A stretch of 64,000 bases of DNA from Deferribacteres bacterium (GCA_023395255.1 JAEWZN010000003.1:400564-464563), one strand, 5' to 3'; positions 41,732 through 50,997 are shown, counted from the stretch's first letter. Numbers and translations are program-made. Notes: a model not told the origin generated them from the letters alone.

Positions 41732-44700
41732 ATGAAACGCAAAAAAACACTGGGATTTTTAAAATTATTTGCAATTGTTTCCGCTCTTTTTATCATTTCT
41801 CTCTCTGCGGCCTACGTTGCAGTGGCGGTCACTGAAAAAATATTCATATTCAAAAAGCGCTCTGAAATACAGTTAAGAGCTTCCGAGATAGTTGACAACA
41901 TTCACTCCCGCACAATTTACAGCAAAAGTATGGGCGCAGCAAACATTCTGGGAATAATCAATATTTATGTAAAATCAATTGTTCTTGGTGACCTGCCTTA
42001 TGATCACCCTCTTGTTATGGATATTCAGGAGGTGGTTCTTAAAGAAAATGACGCTGAGGCAGTTTATGTCCTGAATAAGCAGGGAATAGTTGTTTCCTAT
42101 TCTGACATCTCACCCATAACTCTTACAGGTCAGAATTTCAGCTTCCGCCCCTATTTCATTCAGGCTATTAAGGGGGTACAGAACGTTTTTGCTGCTCATG
42201 GTATTTCTTCTAAAACAAGAGGTCTTTACATTGCCACACCCGTATACGCGGACAAAAAATCTGATTCTCAGATCATAGGCGTAATAGTGGTTAAGGATTC
42301 CATCAAACACCTTGAGGATTTCATGAGCAGATATGAGGATCCCGTCTTTATGGTTTCCCCCCATGGCGTTATATTCGCATCCAACAGGCCGGAATATCTT
42401 TATAAGGTAGCGGGCAGCCTGAATCAGGAGAAGAAAAAAATGCTGTCCTCTCTCAGGAGGTTCGGAGCCTCTTTTGAGCGGGATGCAGAGGAACTGGGCG
42501 CAGTTCTGGACGGAAAAGATATAACACTTAAAGGTGAGAAATATCTGGTCAAAACTCACCCTGTTGACTGGCATGATCTTGAGGGTACATGGCGGATAGC
42601 TTACCTTGTAAAAATGGAGAGCATTCTTCCGCCCATTGTCAGATATTCTGTTTTCTGGGTTGTGTTTTCTGTGGTTCTGATAGTTCTGGGTATGGTCTAT
42701 GTGGCTTGGGGCAACAGAAAAATGAGGATGGCTGCGGAAGAGCAGAACCGGAAAATTTTCAAGGCTGTTGAACAGAGCCCGGCTTCCATTATGATTACAG
42801 ATGCTGAAGGGCGGATAGAGTATGTTAATCCCAAGTTTACCGAGCTTACTGAATACAGCTTTGAAGAGGCAAAGGGCAGTACGCCTTCCATACTTAAATC
42901 AGGAAACACTGATGACGCTGTTTACCGCTCCCTGTGGGAGACTATTCTTGCCGGTAATGAGTGGCACGGCGAATTTTTGAACAGGAAAAAATCAGGCGTT
43001 TACTACTGGGAATCAGTTGTAGTATCCCCGGTGAAAAACAGTGCAGGGGAAATTACAAACTTTGTGGGAATCAAAGAGGATATAACCGATAAAAAACGGG
43101 TGATGAAAGAGCTTGAAGCAGCCAGACTGACAGCAGAAAGCGCCACAGAGGCGAAGTCTATATTCCTTGCCAACATGAGCCATGAGATACGCACACCGCT
43201 CAACGCCATTATAGGTCTGAGTGATTTGGCGCTGAAAACCGATCTTACTCTGAAACAGGCAGACTACATAAGGAAAGTAAAAAACGCAGGGGCATCGCTG
43301 CTTTCCATTGTTAATGACATACTCGATTTCTCAAAAGTTGAGGCGGGCAAGATTGAGCTTGAAAATATTGAGTTCGCGCTTGATTCCGTTCTGGAGAACA
43401 TTGTTACTGTGGTGTTCCAGAAGGCAGAGGAGAAGGGGCTGGAGTTTCTGCTTCATGTCACCTCGGATGTGCCTGCTGTGATCAAAGGCGACCCGCTCAG
43501 GCTTGGGCAGGTGCTTATTAACCTTGTGAACAACGCCATCAAGTTTACCGAAGAGGGAGAGGTTGAGCTCAGTGTCAGGCTGATTAGAAAAATTGACGGA
43601 AAGGCCGAAATAGCTTTTGCTGTGCGGGACACCGGGGTGGGGCTCTTCGAGGAACAGAAAAACAGATTGTTCGCCGCTTTTGCTCAGGCAGACGGTACAA
43701 CCACCAGAAAATACGGCGGAACAGGGCTTGGTTTAAGCATATCAAAAAAACTCACAGAGCTCATGGGCGGCTCAATAAAGGTTGAGAGTGAGTACGGCAA
43801 GGGGAGCACATTCTCTTTCAGTGCAGTATTTGAGACCGGAACCGCTGTGGCTCCATGGCTGAAATACGGTCGGGAGCATCTTAAAGATATGAAGTTTCTT
43901 GTTGTTGATGATAATTCATCAGCCAGACAGATAATAATGGAAATACTTCAAAATCTGGAGTTTGAGCCCGATGAGGCAGGCAGCGCAGAGGATGCGCTGA
44001 TAATGATAAAAGAGCATGATGTCAGCGACCCATACAAAATAGTGCTTATGGACTGGAAGATGCCTGAGATGAACGGTCTGGAAGCTGCTGGCATTATAGC
44101 GAACGACTATACAATAAAAAACAAGCCCTATGTTATTCTTGTTACTGCATTCGGCAGGGAGCTTGACCGTAAGACAGTTGAACTGCACGGAGCGCATGGC
44201 TCTATCCTGAAACCGGTGACAGCATCCTCTCTGATTGACGGTGTCACATCAGTTGTTTTCAAGTCCGGATATGAGGTTGATATAAAAGCAGCCGTCACAG
44301 CCGAGAATTTCAGCGGTGTGCGTGTACTTGTTGTTGATGACAACGAGATAAACCGACAGATAGCTGTTGAGCTTCTTGAAGATACAGGCGCAGTAGTGTT
44401 TGAAGCCGAAAACGGTAAAGAGGCTGTTTCTTTCCTTAAATCCGGCGAGAGGTGCGATATAGTTTTCATGGATCTCCAGATGCCGGAAATGGACGGATAC
44501 GAGGCCATAAAGATTATAAGAGCCGATACGCATTTTGCTGAGCTTCCTGTTATAGCCATGACTGCCCATGCCCTCAATGAGGAGCGGAGGAAAACACGCG
44601 AGGCGGGCATGAACGGACATATAACAAAACCTCTGATGCCCGAAGAGCTTTACAGCTGCATGAAAAGCTTCTGCATAACCGGTGAGTTCGGCGGAATTTG

Positions 44701-45319
44701 CAGTGTTTCTGTGGGGAGTGCGCTGAATGAGCCCGATATTCCGCCTGTTGAAGGTCTGGACTTTAAAAAGGGGCTGCGGACTGTGGCAGGCAAGACAGGA
44801 CTTTACCTTAGGATGCTTGAAAAATTTGCCGCATCAAACGCAGATACGGACAAAAAACTTCTGTCAGAGCTTGAAAAAGGTGATCTTAAAGCAGCGGAAA
44901 TCACAGCACACACTGTCAAGGGTGTGGCCGGCAATATAGGTGCGGACAAACTGTACGAACTGTCGGCAGTGCTTGAAAAACTGATTGCTGATGAAGGGAA
45001 CTACCAGTCCGCTGCGGAAGAGTTCGCCGCAGAGATAAGCAGACTCACCTCTGCTATTACTGCTGCTCTTAAATCATCAGCACCTGCAAAGCAGCCTGAA
45101 CCGATTCAGACTGTTTCCAGAGAGGATTTTGAGCGCATTATGGAAAAGATGTGCAGCCTGCTTGAAGATGACGACAGCGAGACTGTGGACTATTTTATGA
45201 GTGTCCGTGAACAGGCCTCGGCTTTTTTCAGCGAACAGGAGCTCAAAAGGCTGCACAAGGCCATAAACAGCTACGAGTTTGATGAAGCTCTCAAAATACT
45301 CAGGAGTGAGCACAGCTAG
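41732..45319 (+). CDS. Hybrid sensor histidine kinase (Cache-PAS-HisKA-HATPase-REC-REC-HPt)
   Basis: 1195 residues. The order is: helix 1 (about residues 10-32); an extracytoplasmic dCache domain (about 40-300, with EAVYVLNKQGIVVSYSD and ATPVYADK); helix 2 (about 310-332); a PAS domain with YVNPKFTELTEYSFEEAKG; HisKA with phospho-His near residue 485 in NMSHEIRTPLNAIIG; HATPase with NLVNNAIKFT, DTGVGL and GTGLGLSI; receiver 1 (Asp near 773, LMDWKMPEMNG); receiver 2 (Asp near 912, FMDLQMPEMDG); and an HPt domain with AHTVKGVAGNIG near 1059. This is a complete phosphorelay in one chain, probably feeding the HD-GYP regulator encoded upstream. Its end overlaps arsC by 4 bases, tail to tail. Confidence 0.94.
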   Translation: MKRKKTLGFLKLFAIVSALFIISLSAAYVAVAVTEKIFIFKKRSEIQLRASEIVDNIHSRTIYSKSMGAANILGIINIYVKSIVLGDLPYDHPLVMDIQEVVLKENDAEAVYVLNKQGIVVSYSDISPITLTGQNFSFRPYFIQAIKGVQNVFAAHGISSKTRGLYIATPVYADKKSDSQIIGVIVVKDSIKHLEDFMSRYEDPVFMVSPHGVIFASNRPEYLYKVAGSLNQEKKKMLSSLRRFGASFERDAEELGAVLDGKDITLKGEKYLVKTHPVDWHDLEGTWRIAYLVKMESILPPIVRYSVFWVVFSVVLIVLGMVYVAWGNRKMRMAAEEQNRKIFKAVEQSPASIMITDAEGRIEYVNPKFTELTEYSFEEAKGSTPSILKSGNTDDAVYRSLWETILAGNEWHGEFLNRKKSGVYYWESVVVSPVKNSAGEITNFVGIKEDITDKKRVMKELEAARLTAESATEAKSIFLANMSHEIRTPLNAIIGLSDLALKTDLTLKQADYIRKVKNAGASLLSIVNDILDFSKVEAGKIELENIEFALDSVLENIVTVVFQKAEEKGLEFLLHVTSDVPAVIKGDPLRLGQVLINLVNNAIKFTEEGEVELSVRLIRKIDGKAEIAFAVRDTGVGLFEEQKNRLFAAFAQADGTTTRKYGGTGLGLSISKKLTELMGGSIKVESEYGKGSTFSFSAVFETGTAVAPWLKYGREHLKDMKFLVVDDNSSARQIIMEILQNLEFEPDEAGSAEDALIMIKEHDVSDPYKIVLMDWKMPEMNGLEAAGIIANDYTIKNKPYVILVTAFGRELDRKTVELHGAHGSILKPVTASSLIDGVTSVVFKSGYEVDIKAAVTAENFSGVRVLVVDDNEINRQIAVELLEDTGAVVFEAENGKEAVSFLKSGERCDIVFMDLQMPEMDGYEAIKIIRADTHFAELPVIAMTAHALNEERRKTREAGMNGHITKPLMPEELYSCMKSFCITGEFGGICSVSVGSALNEPDIPPVEGLDFKKGLRTVAGKTGLYLRMLEKFAASNADTDKKLLSELEKGDLKAAEITAHTVKGVAGNIGADKLYELSAVLEKLIADEGNYQSAAEEFAAEISRLTSAITAALKSSAPAKQPEPIQTVSREDFERIMEKMCSLLEDDDSETVDYFMSVREQASAFFSEQELKRLHKAINSYEFDEALKILRSEHS

Positions 45320-45738
45320 AAGCCGCTGAGCCACTCCTTAATCCTGATCTCAATTTCATCCCTTACAAACGCGGCGAAGGCCAGTGTTTCTTCATCCGTT
45401 CCTTTAAAGGATGACGGATCTGCAAACGCCCAGTGGAGTTTTTCGCCCGTTCCGGGGCATATTGGGCACTGCTCGGCAGCTTCCTTATCGCAGACAGCTA
45501 TTACATAATCATACTGCCTTCCTTCCTTAAGGTAGTCTGCCACTGCATTTGTGCTGTTTTTCGATATATCTATGCCGATTTCAGTCATAGCACGCACTGC
45601 AAAAGGGTTAAGCTTACCCGGTTCCAGTCCTGCGCTTTCGGCAATGAATTTATCGGGAGCCATGCTGTTCAGCAGGGCTTCGGCCATCTGGCTTCTGGCG
45701 CTGTTGTGAATGCATACAAAAAGGACGCGTTTTTTCAT
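45316..45738 (-). CDS. arsC: Arsenate reductase, thioredoxin-dependent (low-MW phosphatase fold)
   Basis: 140 residues from the ATG at 45738; an upstream GTG would overlap the previous gene. The P-loop VCIHNSARSQMAEA has the catalytic C-x5-R, and the two resolving cysteines lie in VCDKEAAEQCPICPG, as in Staphylococcus/Bacillus ArsC. It reduces arsenate to arsenite. It is the last gene of the arsP-redox protein-arsC operon. Its last 4 bases overlap the end of the hybrid kinase gene. Confidence 0.93.
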   Translation of the reverse strand: MKKRVLFVCIHNSARSQMAEALLNSMAPDKFIAESAGLEPGKLNPFAVRAMTEIGIDISKNSTNAVADYLKEGRQYDYVIAVCDKEAAEQCPICPGTGEKLHWAFADPSSFKGTDEETLAFAAFVRDEIEIRIKEWLSGF

Positions 45739-45739
45739 A

Positions 45740-46039
45740 TCAGCACCCGCATCCGCCGCAACCACATCCGCCTGAGCTTTCGCCGTCGCCGAAGTCGTAT
45801 TCCTCGTCTATTATCATTTCCTTGATTATATCCACAGTGGGGAGGGGCTTGCCTTCATGAACCACAACTTCGTCTATCACGACACCGGGGGTAGCCATGA
45901 CGTATTTTGATATTTCTGTGGTATCTTTCACGTATTCCACCGTAATATCAGTGCGCTCAAGCTCTTCCACAGCTTTGAGCACGTTTTCGTGGACAATCTG
46001 GCAGTTGCGGCATCCGGGTCCGAGAACTTTTATAATCAT
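45740..46039 (-). CDS. Thioredoxin-fold redox protein with Cys-rich C-terminal tail
   Basis: 99 residues. The fold is that of the small 'redox-active disulfide' thioredoxins: IKVLGPGCRNCQIVHENVLK with the CxxC active site at residues 10-13, and the cis-Pro segment MATPGVVID. The tail GGCGCGGCGC adds four cysteines after an acidic stretch. It could bind arsenite or another metal, or supply reducing power to ArsC. It lies between arsP and arsC with AGAGGTGA upstream. Confidence 0.88.
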   Translation of the reverse strand: MIIKVLGPGCRNCQIVHENVLKAVEELERTDITVEYVKDTTEISKYVMATPGVVIDEVVVHEGKPLPTVDIIKEMIIDEEYDFGDGESSGGCGCGGCGC

Positions 46040-46049
46040 ATGTCACCTC

Positions 46050-47210
46050 TTAGAATTTTCCGTATATCATACCTGCGGCTGTGGACATTACTATAACCAG
46101 CAGAACATACACCGCAGTTTTTTTTGTTCCTATAACACTCCTGATAACCAGCATGCTGGGCAGGCTCAGTGCCGGGCCAGCCAGCAGAAGAGCCAGAGCG
46201 GGGCCTTTGCCCATACCTGCACCTATGAGCCCCTGAAGAATAGGTATCTCCGTCAGGGTGGCAAAATACATGAAAGCGCCTATCACCGATGCAGTGAAAA
46301 CTGCCCTCAGGCTGTTTCCGCCAACAAGGTTTTCTATGTACAGTGAGGGAATTATACCCTCATGCCCCGGCCTGCCCAGAAGGAAACCCGCAGCAAAAAC
46401 TCCTATGAACAAAAGCGGAATTATCATTTTAGAGTATGACCATGTTTCTGTCATCCATGTTCTGCGTTCATCGCTTTTCATAAACCTGAAAGACAGGTAA
46501 ACCGTTAAAAGCAGACTAACAGCAGCAAGATACCATTTCAGTGAATAAATAAGCGAAAAAAGTCTGCCGCTTTCTGAATCAGGTTTTGCCCATGTGGCAA
46601 ACACCAGCCCGGCGCTCATCACCGCAAAAAAGAGAACAGTCATGCCTGCGGAGCGTGATGAACGGGCAGCCTGAGCCCGTTTGGGGGCGCTCTGTGTTTT
46701 TGCCTCATCTTTGAAGATAAGAGCCATTATCAGCCCGATTGTTACCGCGAACACCACGGAACCCAGCGCGCGTGCTATCCCCATTTCAGCGCCGAGCACC
46801 CTTGCGGTGAGTACAATTGCAAGTATATTTATTGCCGGACCGGAATAAGCAAAAGCTATGGCAGGGCCTATGCCCGCACCTCTGGAATATATTCCGGCAA
46901 ACAGAGGCAGAATGGTGCAGGAACAGACAGCAAGTATGCTTCCTGAAACAGAGGCAACTCCATACGCCGTAACTCTTTTTGCCTCAGCACCGAAATACTT
47001 GACCACAGAGGCCTGAGAGATCATAATACTCATAGCTCCGGCTATGAAAAGAGCCGGGATAAGGCAGGTGAGGGTGTGTTCCCTGACATAGTCCTGAAGA
47101 AGGTAAAAGGCCTCCAGTATGGCTCCGGAGACTTTCGGAGAGGAAAACGGCACAAAATAAATGAACCCGAACATGGCCGCTAAGATAAGGAATATATTTC
47201 GTTCTTTCAT
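46050..47210 (-). CDS. arsP: ArsP/DUF318-type permease (arsenic or metal efflux)
   Basis: 386 residues, about ten helices in two repeats separated by a cytoplasmic loop near residues 170-190. The signature AVCSCTILPLFAGIYSRGAG (residues 94-113) carries the paired Cys of this permease family, and the second repeat has FFATLTEIP in the form YFATLTEIPILQGLIGAGMG. Family members export organic or inorganic arsenicals, or other thiophilic metals. The divergent arsR and downstream arsC support arsenic. Confidence 0.88.
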   Translation of the reverse strand: MKERNIFLILAAMFGFIYFVPFSSPKVSGAILEAFYLLQDYVREHTLTCLIPALFIAGAMSIMISQASVVKYFGAEAKRVTAYGVASVSGSILAVCSCTILPLFAGIYSRGAGIGPAIAFAYSGPAINILAIVLTARVLGAEMGIARALGSVVFAVTIGLIMALIFKDEAKTQSAPKRAQAARSSRSAGMTVLFFAVMSAGLVFATWAKPDSESGRLFSLIYSLKWYLAAVSLLLTVYLSFRFMKSDERRTWMTETWSYSKMIIPLLFIGVFAAGFLLGRPGHEGIIPSLYIENLVGGNSLRAVFTASVIGAFMYFATLTEIPILQGLIGAGMGKGPALALLLAGPALSLPSMLVIRSVIGTKKTAVYVLLVIVMSTAAGMIYGKF

Positions 47211-47232
47211 GTTTTACCTCTGAAAGGATTAG

Positions 47233-47266
47233 TATATTTTTTTAACAGGCGAGTCAATATATTTTT
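47233..47266. promoter_or_regulatory. arsR-arsP divergent control region with direct repeats
   Basis: The 56-base gap between arsP and arsR holds two direct copies of TATATTTTT (47233-47241 and 47258-47266), 25 bases apart, around ACAGGCGAGTC. It must carry both promoters and is the likely ArsR binding region. Confidence 0.4.
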
Positions 47267-47620
47267 ATGGATATAAAAATGGAAAATGCTGAGTCAAGAG
47301 TGAGAATACTTAAAGGGTTTGCGGATGAAAGCAGATTTAAAATATTGATGCTGCTTAATATACGCCCGCTGTGCGTGTGTGAGATAAATTATATGATGGA
47401 TATTGCCCTTTCCACTATTTCGGCTCATCTCAAAGTGCTTAAAAAAGCAGGGCTTATTTTTGATAAAAAAGAGGGAAGGTGGATAACCTACACCCTCACT
47501 GACGATCCTTACTGCATCAGGCTGCTGAATATCTGCTCGGAGGGCATTGACTTCTCTGCGGAAAAGAAAAAACTTGCCTCGGCAGATCGCGTTATGTGTG
47601 CAGAAAAGCTCTATGAATAG
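47267..47620 (+). CDS. arsR: ArsR-family metalloregulatory repressor
   Basis: 117 residues. The winged-helix core has GFADESRFKILMLLNIRPLC, the metal-binding LCVCEI in helix alpha-3 (Cys-x-Cys as in classical ArsR), the recognition helix ALSTISAHLKVLKKAGLI and the wing KKEGRWITYTL. Arsenite binding would release DNA and induce the divergent arsP operon. Two ATGs (47267 and 47279) are possible; neither has a good ribosome-binding site. Confidence 0.9.
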   Translation: MDIKMENAESRVRILKGFADESRFKILMLLNIRPLCVCEINYMMDIALSTISAHLKVLKKAGLIFDKKEGRWITYTLTDDPYCIRLLNICSEGIDFSAEKKKLASADRVMCAEKLYE

Positions 47621-47771
47621 GCTTTTCAGCTCAGACTGATATGCAAATGTTCAGTTTTTGACGTGAATTTTCACATTTTTTGTTGCGCTATGATTCTTTC
47701 TTTATATCTTATATTCCAGAGTTTCATTGTTGACAGATACTTATTGATAAACAGGAGGTCGGGTTCCGAAC

Positions 47772-48785
47772 GTGTATTCTCCTCTCAGATGCGTGGACGA
47801 GCAGGCACTGCGTTTTGTTAAAAACATTGATCTTGTTTTGTCAAAACGGGTTCAGCGTGATGTTTTCAGCCCTGAAAGCAAGTGGCACAGGGCTGATATG
47901 AAGCATAGTCAGGTAATGGATATTAAACTTGATGTTATATCCATAGCTGATAACTGCGTGGAATGGGCTGAAAAGCTGGAAAAAGAGTTCTACGGCTGGA
48001 TTGCTGACTGCAACAGGGATCTCACCCAGTGGGATGAACCGGTTAGAAAGGCTCTTTCCTTTGACAAACCTTCCGAAGGTGTGTTCACATATTACAACGC
48101 CAGCATATCGTACCTTAAGAGCCTTGTAACTTTCTGCAAGTCTGAAATGCTTGTGACTCTTGACGATGATGACAGGAAGTATCTTAATGATCTTATAAAC
48201 ACCGCCTCCGGTCTGAAAAAGACAATCAGCGGCATATATAACTACTGCTACGATATACATACAGTTAACTCAGACCTTGTTGAGGGCAGCAAGGAGGCTC
48301 TGCAGGAGCTTTACCGCGGAGTGGAGCGTCTGCTCCGGGTCTGTGCGGAAGCAATCAGCACGGGTTACTCGCTGAGAAGAAAGTATAATAACCGGAAGTT
48401 CGCCAGCGAGTACAATTCTGACTACATACACGCTTCCGGGGGCAGGATAATAGAAACTGCCAATCTGGTCTGGATGTTCAGGTTTATATTCTGGTTCGGT
48501 TATAAGAAAAAGCCGGAGGAATATCCCATTAACCACATTCTGGCTCTGGAAAATAAGGATGTCATAGAGTTCCGCAGAAACGTCAACACTGTGATGCGCA
48601 GGGTGATAGGCGAGCGCCATCCGCTTTACATGCGTTTTAATACGCTTATGTCCTCCGTTATTCAGGGAATGGGGCTCAAAAAGCTGGACAGCCATCAGCT
48701 TGAGTATCTTGAAAACACCTTTTTCGATATGTGGGCCATTGCAGCCGCAAGAACGATCCTTGCTGAAAAAGAGACACAAATGTAA
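47772..48785 (+). CDS. Unknown soluble 337-residue protein
   Basis: Start is a GTG at 47772, 13 bases after AGGAGG, with no better in-frame choice. The protein is mostly helical by composition, has no signal peptide or membrane segment, and is rich in Tyr, Trp and Arg/Lys (for example FWFGYKKKPEEYP and YNNRKFASEYNSDYIHASGG). I recognise no domain. A TTGACA at 47729 may be its -35. It is followed 77 bases later by a PAS protein in the same direction, so a signalling link is possible. Confidence 0.8.
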   Translation: MYSPLRCVDEQALRFVKNIDLVLSKRVQRDVFSPESKWHRADMKHSQVMDIKLDVISIADNCVEWAEKLEKEFYGWIADCNRDLTQWDEPVRKALSFDKPSEGVFTYYNASISYLKSLVTFCKSEMLVTLDDDDRKYLNDLINTASGLKKTISGIYNYCYDIHTVNSDLVEGSKEALQELYRGVERLLRVCAEAISTGYSLRRKYNNRKFASEYNSDYIHASGGRIIETANLVWMFRFIFWFGYKKKPEEYPINHILALENKDVIEFRRNVNTVMRRVIGERHPLYMRFNTLMSSVIQGMGLKKLDSHQLEYLENTFFDMWAIAAARTILAEKETQM

Positions 48786-48862
48786 ATTTTTGTAAAACGG
48801 TTGTGCATATTACCTTCACAGGATATAGTTATACATATACACAATATTCTGAGGAATGATTT

Positions 48863-49288
48863 ATGGACAGCCGCAATGGCAATGCAGACAAAGCCGATTT
48901 CAGGCTCTCTCCGGAGCAGCCTTCATTATCTAAAAAAATTCTGAATGATGAACAGCGTTTTTCAGCACGTATTCTTCTTGTTATCGATTCCCTGAGCGGG
49001 CATATTCTTGATGCCAGCATTGCTGCCGTTCATTTCTACGGTTATCCTTTTGAGCGTCTCATTTCCATGAAAATAACGGAGATAAACACTCTGCCTTACT
49101 TTGTGGTGATGAAGAAGAGGCTGGAAGCTGCTAAAAACAGCAGGAGCAACTTTATTTTCCCCCACAGGCTTGCTGACGGCAGAGTGAGGGATGTGGAGGT
49201 CATTTCAAAGACTCATTCTGTCGATGGAAAGAGGTATCTCCTTTCTGAAATCAAGGATATTACAGACACAGGCCGGGCGACAGGCTGA
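48863..49288 (+). CDS. Stand-alone PAS domain protein
   Basis: 141 residues. After a polar N-terminus of about 35 residues comes one PAS fold: ILLVIDSLSGHILDASIAAVH, FYGYPFERLISMKITEINT and FPHRLADGRVRDVEVISKTH, ending YLLSEIKDITD. There is no kinase or output domain. It ends 2 bases before the convergent NtrC-type gene. It may act as a separate sensor subunit for a neighbouring regulator, which is inference. Confidence 0.85.
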   Translation: MDSRNGNADKADFRLSPEQPSLSKKILNDEQRFSARILLVIDSLSGHILDASIAAVHFYGYPFERLISMKITEINTLPYFVVMKKRLEAAKNSRSNFIFPHRLADGRVRDVEVISKTHSVDGKRYLLSEIKDITDTGRATG

Positions 49289-49290
49289 GC

Positions 49291-50685
49291 CTACTGTTCG
49301 GAAAGGTGTCTGTAGATTGTCTGCCTGTTTATACCAAGAAGCTGAGCCGCCTTTGAGATATTTCCTTCCGCCTCGTCCAGCGCCATCTGTATTAGGTGAT
49401 CACTGACCTCTTTTATGGTTGGGAAAACGCCTCTGTAGGTTATTTCAAGCCTGTCCGCGAGACCGGGGATCTCCATCTGTACTTCAAGCTTAAGCCCTTT
49501 TCTTCTGAAATAGTCTGCAACCAGCTTGTCATCTATAATCTCAGGATGTGACTCCGCTACCATGTCATGGAGTATGCCTTCAAGCTCCCGCACATTGCCG
49601 GGATATTCGTACCCGGTCATCAGCATAAGGGCCGGCGCAGTTATAGCCGGTTTGCGCGTATTGTATTTTTCCGCAATTTCCGCAAGCAGGTGCTCCGTTA
49701 CAGGGAGAATGTCCTCCTTACGCTCTCTCAGCGGAGGAATCGTTATATTATGGAACATAAGGCGGTAGTAGAGATCCTTGCGGAACTCTCCTGTTTCGCT
49801 CATTGTTTTCAGGTCTCTGTTTGTTGCGGCGACAATTTTCGTGTTCACCTGCCGTACGGTGTCCGAACCGAGCGGATAGTATGAATTATCCTGAAGAAGC
49901 CGGAGAAGCTTAACCTGCGAGCTTTGTTCCAGATCGCCTATTTCGTCAAGGAAAAGCACCCCGTTTTCCGCGGACTTCACCAAACCTTCCCGCATTCCGT
50001 CAGCTCCGGTAAAAGCGCCCTTAACGTGGCCGAAAAGGGTATCGGAAAACACAGTGTCATCAAGGCCTGATACATTAACCTTTACCATACGTCCCTTCAT
50101 ACCGGACATATCATAAATAAGCTCTGCTATCAATTCCTTACCGACTCCTGTTTCCCCGGTGATGAGAACAGGGGTAGGGGTGGGGGCTATATTTTTCATG
50201 TAGCCGAAAACACGCGCCATTCTTGGACTGTTTGAGACAAACTTTTGAGAAATCATGCTGTGGTCAGCCGGATCAAAAAAATCTTCCTTAAGCTTATCCA
50301 GTTCCTTCATGGTGAAATAGTGTTTAACAGCTTTGGTAACGGCGGCTACCAGCCTGTTTTTGCCGGATGCTTTCGTAACATAGTCAAAAGCGCCCTGACG
50401 CACGGCGAAAACAACTGTTTCGGAATCTTCCGCGGCGGTCACTATAACCACAGGGATTTCCGGGAACCTGAAATTGATGTCGGTCAGAAGCTCAAGCCCG
50501 TTGATATGAGGCATGTTAATATCCAGCAGGATAAGGCAGAATCCGCCTTCCTCAAGAGTGGTGAGAACTTCACGGCTGTCATTGATGCAGACAGGCTTCT
50601 GGGTGAAGCTCTTGCCTATGATACGCGCAGTATATTCAAGGTGTGACAGGTCATCATCGACCAGCATTATTTTGTAAGTATCCAT
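49291..50685 (-). CDS. NtrC-family sigma-54 response regulator
   Basis: 464 residues. The receiver domain (residues 5-120) has VDDDLSHLEY and phospho-Asp in LLDINMPHINGLE near 54. The AAA+ domain (about 150-375) has Walker A GETGVGKE, the sigma-54 contact loop GAFTGA (in HVKGAFTGADG), Walker B VLFLDEIGD and the arginine segment RFRKDLYYRL in the form EFRKDLYYRL. The C-terminal Fis-type helix-turn-helix is ISKAAQLLGINRQTIYRHL. It faces a canonical sigma-54 promoter at 50932 across a 312-base gap with two palindromes, making that gene its probable target. Confidence 0.95.
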   Translation of the reverse strand: MDTYKIMLVDDDLSHLEYTARIIGKSFTQKPVCINDSREVLTTLEEGGFCLILLDINMPHINGLELLTDINFRFPEIPVVIVTAAEDSETVVFAVRQGAFDYVTKASGKNRLVAAVTKAVKHYFTMKELDKLKEDFFDPADHSMISQKFVSNSPRMARVFGYMKNIAPTPTPVLITGETGVGKELIAELIYDMSGMKGRMVKVNVSGLDDTVFSDTLFGHVKGAFTGADGMREGLVKSAENGVLFLDEIGDLEQSSQVKLLRLLQDNSYYPLGSDTVRQVNTKIVAATNRDLKTMSETGEFRKDLYYRLMFHNITIPPLRERKEDILPVTEHLLAEIAEKYNTRKPAITAPALMLMTGYEYPGNVRELEGILHDMVAESHPEIIDDKLVADYFRRKGLKLEVQMEIPGLADRLEITYRGVFPTIKEVSDHLIQMALDEAEGNISKAAQLLGINRQTIYRHLSEQ

Positions 50686-50748
50686 AATGCCTTATTTTAT
50701 TGATTTTCTTCTGTGATTGCAAGCGAACCCGTTTGGCGCTGTTTCAAA

Positions 50749-50759
50749 ATGTGTCACAT
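50749..50759. promoter_or_regulatory. Palindrome ATGTGTCACAT, candidate activator site 1
   Basis: A perfect 11-base palindrome 64 bases upstream of the NtrC-type gene start and about 185 bases upstream of the sigma-54 promoter. It shares TGTGTCA with the second palindrome. Confidence 0.5.
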
Positions 50760-50832
50760 ATTTTTTATAAAGAGATATGCTTTGTATTGTTTTAAGGCAT
50801 TTTCTATTAGCATGTTAATTTGTTATCTTGTC

Positions 50833-50849
50833 AATTATGTGTCATAATT
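50833..50849. promoter_or_regulatory. Palindrome AATTATGTGTCATAATT, candidate activator site 2
   Basis: Seven-base arms AATTATG / CATAATT around TGT. It lies about 100 bases upstream of the sigma-54 promoter, the usual distance for an enhancer-binding protein site. Confidence 0.55.
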
Positions 50850-50931
50850 ATTATAGATGAAAGAATAAACAGCTTTATATACAATAGTTTATGGAATCAA
50901 TAAAATTTACTAATAAGTAAAAAACATAAAC

Positions 50932-50947
50932 TGGCACACCTCTTGCA
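50932..50947 (+). promoter_or_regulatory. Sigma-54 promoter
   Basis: TGGCACACCTCTTGCA matches TGGCAC-N5-TTGCA, with GG (-24) and GC (-12) ten bases apart. It lies 51 bases before the ATG of the pseudo-receiver gene at 50998. Confidence 0.88.
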
Positions 50948-50997
50948 CTATATGTAGGCAGATACAAAAAGTGCATCATTATTTTACGAGGTGGTTT

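Noticed and set aside
50694..50722. TTGCAA-17-TAAAAT promoter for the NtrC-type gene
   Set aside because: Transcription would start only about two bases before the ATG and would exclude the AAGG ribosome-binding site, so it is probably chance.
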